NCBI GenBank assembly: GCA_043772865.1
Contig: JAYVFU010000159.1
Coordinates: 1-10,378, forward strand
Direction of reading: 5' to 3'
DNA length: 10,378 nucleotides
Source of the DNA: JACMMS01 sp043772865
GTDB taxonomy: Bacteria > Pseudomonadota > Gammaproteobacteria > Burkholderiales > Methylophilaceae
The notes under the pieces were generated by a model. It saw only the letters and a list, made by a program, of their open reading frames with translations. It was not told the DNA's origin and did no database searches. The translations under genes and the position numbers were made by a program. Below, piece by piece: positions 1 to 4,977 of the stretch; the first letter of the stretch is position 1, and the number at the start of each line of letters is the position of its first letter.

Positions 1-1409
1 CAACTGTAGTACATACCAAACTCAACTGGATGTGGTGTCATACGGATTTTAGTGACTTCTTCCATTTTTAATGCAATATACGCATCAATCCAATCATCAC
101 TGAATACGCCACCACGCGTTAAGAACTCACGGTCTTTATCTAAGTTTTCTAATGCTTCTTCTAATGAAGCACAGACCGTTGGAATTAAAGCATCTTCCTC
201 TGGTGGAAGATGGTACAAGTCTTTTGTTGCTGGTTCACCTGGATGAATTTTGTTTTGAACGCCATCTAAACCCGCCATCATTAGCGCTGTAAACGCTAAG
301 TATGGATTTGCGATTGGGTCTGGAAAACGTGCTTCAACACGACGTGCTTTATCAGAATGCACAAATGGAATACGGATAGAAGCAGAACGGTTTTTAGCTG
401 AATAAGCTAATTTAACTGGCGCTTCGTAGCCTGGTACCAAACGTTTATATGAGTTTGTACCTGGATTTGTAATAGCATTTAAAGCGCGTGCATGTTTGAT
501 AATACCGCCAATATAAAATAGTGCAAATTCACTTAAACCAGCGTAGCCAGTGCCAGCAAACAAGTTTTTGCCATCTTTCCAAATTGATTGGTGTACGTGC
601 ATACCAGAACCGTTATCGCCCACGATAGGTTTTGGCATAAATGTCGCTGTTTTACCGTAAGCATGTGCCGTATTGAGTACGACATACTTCAATGTTTGTG
701 TCCAATCAGCACGTTTTGTTAATGTGCTAAATTGTGTACCAATTTCGCATTGGCCAGCTGTTGCTACTTCATGGTGATGCACTTCAACTGGCACGCCCAT
801 TTGTTCTAAAGTGATGCACATTGCAGAGCGAATATCTTGCAATGAATCGACTGGAGGCACTGGAAAATAACCGCCTTTAACACCTGGGCGATGGCCTGTA
901 TTGCCGCCTTCAAATTTTTCGCCAGATGACCAAGCTGCTTCCTCTGAATTGATTTTTACAGAAGAACCGCTCATGTCTGAGTTCCATTGTACAGAATCAA
1001 AAATAAAGAATTCTGGCTCTGGACCAAAGTAAGCAGTATCACCAATACCACTAGATTTTAAGTAGGCTTCACCGCGTTTAGCAAGTGAGCGTGGGCAACG
1101 GTCATAGCCTTTACCATCAGTTGGATCAACCACGTCGCAAATTAAAATAAGCGTCGGTTCATCCATAAATGGATCAATATTAGCAGTATCTGGGTCAGGC
1201 ATTAATTGCATGTCAGAAGCTTGAATGCCTTTCCAACCAGCAATTGAAGAGCCGTCAAACGCGTGACCTTCGGTGAATTTATCTTCGTTAAATGCAGAAA
1301 CTGGCACTGTCACGTGTTGTTCTTTACCGCGCGTATCTGTAAAACGGAAATCGACAAATTTAATGTCGTTTTCTTCGACCATCTTCATTACATCTGCTAC
1401 TGATGCCAT
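1..1409 (-). CDS. glnA: Glutamine synthetase type I (GlnA), stop codon cut by window edge
   Basis: Makes glutamine from glutamate, ammonia and ATP in the cytoplasm; type I enzymes are dodecamers. The minus strand reads 469 uninterrupted codons from ATG at 1409-1407, and the last two bases in the window are TG, so the stop is most likely TGA with its A just outside. The E. coli enzyme is also 469 residues. Visible motifs are the beta-Grasp entry FDGSSIAGW (51-59), the active-site segment FGPEPEFF (128-135), the metal/substrate loop GDNGSGMHVHQS (264-275), NPGTNSYKRLVPGYEAP (315-331) and NRSASIRIP (340-348). DLYHLPPEE (397-405) carries Tyr399, the position adenylylated by GlnE in this family, so covalent regulation is likely. 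AGGAG at 1420-1416 is a good ribosome binding site 6 bases before ATG. A sigma-54 promoter and NtrC-like sites lie upstream. The gene is divergent from the rhodanese gene. Identification is secure. Confidence 0.97.
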   Translation of the reverse strand, partial: MASVADVMKMVEENDIKFVDFRFTDTRGKEQHVTVPVSAFNEDKFTEGHAFDGSSIAGWKGIQASDMQLMPDPDTANIDPFMDEPTLILICDVVDPTDGKGYDRCPRSLAKRGEAYLKSSGIGDTAYFGPEPEFFIFDSVQWNSDMSGSSVKINSEEAAWSSGEKFEGGNTGHRPGVKGGYFPVPPVDSLQDIRSAMCITLEQMGVPVEVHHHEVATAGQCEIGTQFSTLTKRADWTQTLKYVVLNTAHAYGKTATFMPKPIVGDNGSGMHVHQSIWKDGKNLFAGTGYAGLSEFALFYIGGIIKHARALNAITNPGTNSYKRLVPGYEAPVKLAYSAKNRSASIRIPFVHSDKARRVEARFPDPIANPYLAFTALMMAGLDGVQNKIHPGEPATKDLYHLPPEEDALIPTVCASLEEALENLDKDREFLTRGGVFSDDWIDAYIALKMEEVTKIRMTPHPVEFGMYYS

Positions 1410-1484
1410 TTGAATCTCCTAAACTATTGTGGTGGTTGCTGTAATAAAAACTATAAACAAATAATTTATTAACAAGTTATATTA

Positions 1485-1499
1485 GCAGGAAGTGTGCCA
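1485..1499 (-). promoter_or_regulatory. Sigma-54 (RpoN) promoter of glnA
   Basis: Read on the minus strand, 1499 to 1485 is TGGCACACTTCCTGC. It has the invariant GG of the -24 element and the GC of the -12 element with exactly the 10 bases between them that the consensus TGGCAC-N5-TTGC requires. Transcription would begin near 1473, giving a leader of about 64 bases before the glnA start. The class is well established for nitrogen-regulated glnA promoters; use at this locus is inferred from the sequence. Confidence 0.85.
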
Positions 1500-1559
1500 C
1501 TGAAAAAGTGAAAATTCTCATTTTGTTTGAAGGATTTACAAATACGTCCATATTGTGAT

Positions 1560-1574
1560 GCACCATAATAAAGC
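1560..1574. promoter_or_regulatory. Possible second, weaker NtrC site
   Basis: GCACCATAATAAAGC has one perfect GCAC half and a degraded other half (AAGC for GTGC). It begins exactly 30 bases, about three helical turns, from the better site at 1590, and its centre is about 94 bases upstream of the predicted glnA start site. Paired sites on the same helical face fit cooperative NtrC binding, but the match alone is weak. Confidence 0.4.
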
Positions 1575-1589
1575 CCTTTAAGGCAATGA

Positions 1590-1604
1590 GCACCAATTTA
1601 GTGC
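1590..1604. promoter_or_regulatory. NtrC (NRI) binding site upstream of glnA
   Basis: GCACCAATTTAGTGC matches the dyad GCAC-N7-GTGC of the strong NtrC sites upstream of enterobacterial glnA. Its centre (1597) lies about 124 bases upstream of the predicted sigma-54 start site, in the usual enhancer range. It also lies 5 bases from the -35 hexamer of a putative promoter firing the other way, towards the rhodanese gene. Confidence 0.7.
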
Positions 1605-1609
1605 AAACC

Positions 1610-1637
1610 TTGATGCCTCATAAAACCCGTGTAAAAT
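1610..1637 (+). promoter_or_regulatory. Putative sigma-70 promoter for the rhodanese-aroE-mtgA unit
   Basis: TTGATG (1610-1615) and TAAAAT (1632-1637) are separated by 16 bases and point towards the rhodanese gene, with a predicted start near 1644 and a leader of about 80 bases. A 6-bp inverted repeat, CCTCAT (1616-1621) and ATGAGG (1636-1641), sits across the spacer and the -10 box and could be an operator. This is pattern matching only, in an AT-rich region where chance matches are common. Confidence 0.4.
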
Positions 1638-1725
1638 GAGGTTATACTTTTGAGGTGTTAAGTAGCAACTTACCGTGACCACTTTGCATTAAAGCAATTA
1701 ATGAGAGACAGAAAGCGAACATCAC

Positions 1726-2199
1726 ATGACAATTGACAACAGCAATAATCAGCCCGTATCACCAATTTTGAACACAGCGCAATCACGTGCGGCACAAAAT
1801 GATTTATTTTACGCGGGAGCTTTAACACCACAAGAAGCTTATGAGCTGTTACAAACTAACGCTAGTGTAAAGCTGGTAGATGTGCGCACCCGTGCCGAAT
1901 TGGAATTGGTCGGGCGTGTGCCAGGTGCCACTGCAATCGAATGGGCATTTTACCCGGGTATGGTTCCTAACGCTGACTTTGCTGCGCAACTCACTGCGCA
2001 AATTGATAAAAATGCCTTAGTGATTTTCATGTGCCGCACAGGTGGGCGCTCACACAATGCTGCTGTAATTGCACAACAACTTGGTTTTACGCAGGCGTTT
2101 AATATGCTTGAAGGCTTTGAAGGCGAGGCAAATGCAGATAAACAGCGCACACTCATAAATGGCTGGAAACATGCAGGCCTGCCTTGGACTAATGCCTAA
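1726..2199 (+). CDS. Single-domain rhodanese-like sulfurtransferase
   Basis: A 157-residue protein with one rhodanese domain (about residues 30-155). LVDVRTRAELE (50-60) is the conserved CH2A-like segment, followed by GRVPGATAIEW. The active-site loop CRTGGRS (103-109) holds the catalytic Cys103, which would carry the persulfide. LEGFEGEAN (128-136), after the loop, is a typical family motif, and GWKHAGLPW (146-154) closes the domain. No signal peptide is seen, so the protein is probably cytoplasmic. The first 30 residues are polar, Asn/Gln-rich and probably disordered. The ribosome binding site is weak (purines around 1707-1714); an upstream ATG at 1701 is out of frame, which supports this start. 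It lies 33 bases before aroE and is probably cotranscribed with it. The sulfur acceptor is unknown, so no gene symbol is given. Confidence 0.9.
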   Translation: MTIDNSNNQPVSPILNTAQSRAAQNDLFYAGALTPQEAYELLQTNASVKLVDVRTRAELELVGRVPGATAIEWAFYPGMVPNADFAAQLTAQIDKNALVIFMCRTGGRSHNAAVIAQQLGFTQAFNMLEGFEGEANADKQRTLINGWKHAGLPWTNA

Positions 2200-2232
2200 A
2201 TAAACTGGCTACTTTAAGTTAATGACATTTAT

Positions 2233-3081
2233 ATGAACTTAGTAGTACCCCTTGAAACGCTCGCGCAATATGCCGTTATTGGTAACCCGATTGCTCATAG
2301 TAAATCTCCTATTATTCACGCAGCCTTTGCCGCGCAAACTGGGCAGGTGCTGCAATATGAGCGTATTTGTGCGCCGTTAGATGGTTTTTCTGAAACAGTT
2401 GGTTGCTTAATAGCGCAGGGCTATGGTGGTGCTAATGTAACCGTGCCTTTTAAATTGGAAGCTTTTAATTTGGTGAATAGTTTAACTGAGCGTGCCAGTG
2501 ATGCAGGTGCGGTAAATACGCTTATATTTACGGGCGACCAAATCATGGGTGACAACACTGATGGCGTAGGTTTGGTACACGATATTACGCATAATTTAAA
2601 TGTGAGTTTTGCCAGCAAGCGTGTGTTATTAATTGGTGCTGGTGGTGCGGCAGAAGGTGTGTTACATCCAATACTTGCAGGCTCTCCAGCGCTATTGGTA
2701 ATTACAAACCGAAGCCTTGATAAAGCATTGAATATGGTTAAAAAAGTCCAAACACATGGTGATTACCATCTGGTATCTGTAAGTGCTCATGCTTTTGATG
2801 ATTTACAGCAGCAGCAATTTGATATCGTAATTAATGCCACTTCTACAGGGTTAACCGACACGCCACTACCACTGCCATCGACAATTTTTGCACCAAACGC
2901 ATTAGCTTACGACATGATGTATGGACGGGAAACGCCTTTTATGACGCAAGCCAGAACTGCTGGCGCACAGGTAGCTGATGGACTAGGTATGTTGGTTGAA
3001 CAAGCGGCGGAAGCTTTTTATGTGTGGCGTGGTGTCAGACCAAACACCCAGGCTGTGATGCAAATGGTACGAGCGCTATAA
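2233..3081 (+). CDS. aroE: Shikimate dehydrogenase (NADP+)
   Basis: Catalyses NADPH-dependent reduction of 3-dehydroshikimate to shikimate in the cytoplasmic pathway to aromatic amino acids and folate. At 282 residues it is near the usual 270-290. The substrate-binding N-terminal domain shows IGNPIAHSKSP (16-26; Ser23 and Ser25 should contact shikimate), NVTVPFK (68-74; Lys74 is the catalytic lysine), AVNT (93-96) and GDNTDGVG (106-113; Asp110 is the second catalytic residue). The nucleotide domain has the glycine-rich loop GAGGAAEGV (135-143) and NRS (159-161), where NADP-specific members have the phosphate-binding NRT/NRS. NATSTGL, YDMMYG and DGLGMLVEQAAEAF complete the family pattern. The start gives about ten residues before the conserved YAVIGNP. 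Its ribosome binding site is weak, but the ATG at 2222 is out of frame. All key residues are present. Confidence 0.96.
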   Translation: MNLVVPLETLAQYAVIGNPIAHSKSPIIHAAFAAQTGQVLQYERICAPLDGFSETVGCLIAQGYGGANVTVPFKLEAFNLVNSLTERASDAGAVNTLIFTGDQIMGDNTDGVGLVHDITHNLNVSFASKRVLLIGAGGAAEGVLHPILAGSPALLVITNRSLDKALNMVKKVQTHGDYHLVSVSAHAFDDLQQQQFDIVINATSTGLTDTPLPLPSTIFAPNALAYDMMYGRETPFMTQARTAGAQVADGLGMLVEQAAEAFYVWRGVRPNTQAVMQMVRAL

Positions 3082-3088
3082 ATTAAAG

Positions 3089-3132
3089 TCTATGAGTGAA
3101 ATTCTATGAGCCAAAAATCTACGAGTAAAAAA
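3089..3132 (+). repeat. Three imperfect tandem units TCTAYGAG-N6/7 before mtgA
   Basis: TCTATGAG at 3089-3096 and 3103-3110, and TCTACGAG at 3118-3125, recur every 14-15 bases with A-rich tails, filling most of the gap between aroE and mtgA. The first two copies each contain an ATG followed by a short open frame out of frame with mtgA: 5 codons from 3092, and 12 codons from 3106 that end at 3144, past the mtgA start. The third copy supplies GAG about 9 bases before the mtgA ATG, the only ribosome-binding-like sequence there. Confidence 0.6.
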
Positions 3133-3134
3133 TC

Positions 3135-3860
3135 ATGGGATTAAAAACTTGGTTTTTTACTAAACCTAGTAGTAAAAGTGGCTATTTAACGCGCGCTTTG
3201 GTGGCTTTTAGTGTTTTTATGGTTGTTTACCAACTATGGATTTTTTTGCATATTTGTTGGTGGGTAAAATTTAATCCACACTCTAGCGCGTTTATGGAAG
3301 ATCGCTTGGCAATTTTTCAAGATGAAAATCCAGATGCAGAATTACGTCATAAATGGGTCGATTACAGCAAGATTTCTAACAATTTAAAGCGCGCGGTTAT
3401 TGCAAGCGAAGATGCTAAATTTAATGATCACGAAGGGTTTGATTGGGAAGGCATTCAAAAAGCTTATGAAAAAAATCTAAAAAAAGGCAAATTAGTGGCA
3501 GGCGGTTCTACCATTAGCCAGCAATTGGCAAAAAATCTATTTTTATCTAGCAAACGTACGCCTTGGCGCAAAGGGGAGGAGGCTATCATTACCGTGATGT
3601 TAGAAAAAGTATTAAGTAAGCGACGCATTTTAGAGATTTACTTAAATAGCATCGAATGGGGTAATGGCGTATTTGGTGCAGAGGCTGCCGCGCGTCATTA
3701 TTTTAAAACCAGTGCGGCTAATTTATCGAGTAATCAAGCCGCAAAGCTAGCCGCCATGATACCTAACCCGCGTTATTATGATGCCCACAAATCTACCGGC
3801 TATTTAAGCCGACATACTGCCACAATTCAGGCGCGCATGCCCTCAGCGGAATTGCCGTAG
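3135..3860 (+). CDS. mtgA: Monofunctional biosynthetic peptidoglycan glycosyltransferase
   Basis: Polymerises lipid II into glycan strands on the periplasmic face of the inner membrane. At 241 residues it has the usual MtgA length and no transpeptidase domain. A short basic cytoplasmic tail precedes one membrane anchor (about residues 20-43). The GT51 domain follows with motif 1 ASEDAKFNDHEGFDW (90-104; Glu92 is the catalytic base), motif 2 GGSTISQQLAKN (123-134), motif 3 RKGEEA (145-150; Glu149 is the second conserved acid) and motif 4 KRRILEIYLNSIEWGNGVFG (162-181). The C-terminus ARMPSAELP resembles other proteobacterial MtgA proteins. It begins 53 bases after aroE on the same strand, so cotranscription is likely. 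The start is preceded by a weak ribosome binding site inside a microrepeat and overlaps a 12-codon out-of-frame reading frame. Confidence 0.95.
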   Translation: MGLKTWFFTKPSSKSGYLTRALVAFSVFMVVYQLWIFLHICWWVKFNPHSSAFMEDRLAIFQDENPDAELRHKWVDYSKISNNLKRAVIASEDAKFNDHEGFDWEGIQKAYEKNLKKGKLVAGGSTISQQLAKNLFLSSKRTPWRKGEEAIITVMLEKVLSKRRILEIYLNSIEWGNGVFGAEAAARHYFKTSAANLSSNQAAKLAAMIPNPRYYDAHKSTGYLSRHTATIQARMPSAELP

Positions 3861-4026
3861 TGAATTATTTCAATAAAGATTGTTAAACAGGCTTTGATAT
3901 TTGATTTGGTATAACCGTTAAATTGGCATTGATTCCATTTAGTAAATCATCTACTAATTCGTCTATTTATTTCATCTGCCAAGTTACCCTATTATTAGCA
4001 TTCTATTAAAAGATTTGAAGGTGATA

Positions 4027-4055
4027 ATGTCAAGTTAACATCTGACAAATAGAAT
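4027..4055 (+). promoter_or_regulatory. Possible promoter of the HDOD gene with an overlapping dyad
   Basis: ATGTCA (4027-4032) and TAGAAT (4050-4055) are 17 bases apart and would start transcription near 4062, leaving a leader of about 30 bases before ATG 4092. The inverted repeat TGTCA (4028-4032) / TGACA (4043-4047), with 10 bases between the arms, overlaps the -35 box and spacer and could be an operator. The rest of the 3861-4091 gap is AT-rich and shows no terminator or other recognisable element. Confidence 0.3.
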
Positions 4056-4091
4056 TTTTAATTGAAAATTAATAATAAGGGTAAAGCCAAT

Positions 4092-4919
4092 ATGAGCGCA
4101 ATTGATCAGTTTTTTAATAAGATTACCAACTTGCCTATGTTGCCCAAAGTGGTGCAAGAAGTCACCTTGATGTTAAATGATGAAGATGTTGATTACAAAC
4201 AACTTGCCCATAAAATTGATCATGATTTAGTGATGTCTGCCAAAATATTGCGCTTATCTAATTCATCTTATTACGGCGCAAGCCGCACTGTTAAAACTAT
4301 AGATGAAGCCATTACATTGATTGGTTTAAGAAACCTTAAAACCTTAGTGGTGGCTTCTGGCGTTACAGCGGCTTTTACTAATGTACAAGGCTTAGATTTA
4401 AAACGTTTCTGGCGACATAGTTTGGTGACAGCTAGCATTGCACGTCAACTTTGTGTGGAGCGTAAACAGGATTCAGAAACCGCTTATATTGCTGCGCTCA
4501 TGCACAGCATAGGCCAATTGCCGATTCATATTGTTTTCCCTATTGCTGGTGCTGAAGTGGAGAGTATGTGCAAAGGTTTATGTGTGCTGGAAAGAAAATC
4601 TATTGAGCATTCTGTCATTGGTTTAGATCACTGTGAAGTGGGCGAAGAACTCGCTAAGCGTTGGAACTTTCCAGTAGAAATTCAGCGTGTGATACGTTAT
4701 TACGCAGATCCTATGCACGATATGGCTTGTACTTTAGCGCCACTGGTTTACATGGCGGCACATATTTCATTTGATATACAAGCCAATAAACCTGCCGATG
4801 AAATTGCGCAAACCTTGAACCCCCATGTGGCTAAAATCATGGATGTGGATGTAGCTGCATTGCCAGAGCGCATTGAAACTTATAGAGCCTTTGTCAAAGA
4901 GGCGGATTCTTACATTTGA
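4092..4919 (+). CDS. HDOD-domain protein with degenerate HD motif
   Basis: A 275-residue soluble protein made almost entirely of an HDOD domain (about residues 10-215), a signalling fold related to HD phosphohydrolases but usually without catalytic activity. Seen are the N-terminal LPMLPKVVQEV (14-24), DHDLVMSAKILRLSNSSYYG (43-62), the TIDEAITLIGLRNLK segment (69-83), RFWRHSLVTASIARQL (105-120) and ALMHSIGQLPIHI (135-147). The last corresponds to the GLLHDIGKL stretch of true HD enzymes, but the Asp is replaced by Ser139, so metal-dependent hydrolysis is unlikely. No GGDEF, EAL or receiver domain is attached. ATG 4092 is preferred because AAGGG at 4077-4081 precedes it and the protein then begins as relatives do; an in-frame TTG at 4062 would add ten residues. 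It lies 231 bases after mtgA and converges on uvrA. The family is clear; the partner and role are unknown. Confidence 0.88.
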   Translation: MSAIDQFFNKITNLPMLPKVVQEVTLMLNDEDVDYKQLAHKIDHDLVMSAKILRLSNSSYYGASRTVKTIDEAITLIGLRNLKTLVVASGVTAAFTNVQGLDLKRFWRHSLVTASIARQLCVERKQDSETAYIAALMHSIGQLPIHIVFPIAGAEVESMCKGLCVLERKSIEHSVIGLDHCEVGEELAKRWNFPVEIQRVIRYYADPMHDMACTLAPLVYMAAHISFDIQANKPADEIAQTLNPHVAKIMDVDVAALPERIETYRAFVKEADSYI

Positions 4920-4977
4920 TTGCCTATTTGTTTAATTGATTAGTTATTACGGCTACTGGTATGCTCACTACATAGTG

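Noticed and set aside
52..246. Plus-strand open frame of 64 codons
   Set aside because: It lies wholly antisense to glnA, whose reading is unambiguous, and its peptide is a low-complexity Ser-rich shadow.
4062..4091. TTG at 4062 as the start of the HDOD gene
   Set aside because: The predicted transcript would begin at about this point, and ATG 4092 has a better ribosome binding site and a family-typical N-terminus.
4920..4977. Possible shared terminator (CACTACATAGTG palindrome) between the HDOD gene and uvrA
   Set aside because: The arms are five bases with a two-base loop and no T run follows on either strand.
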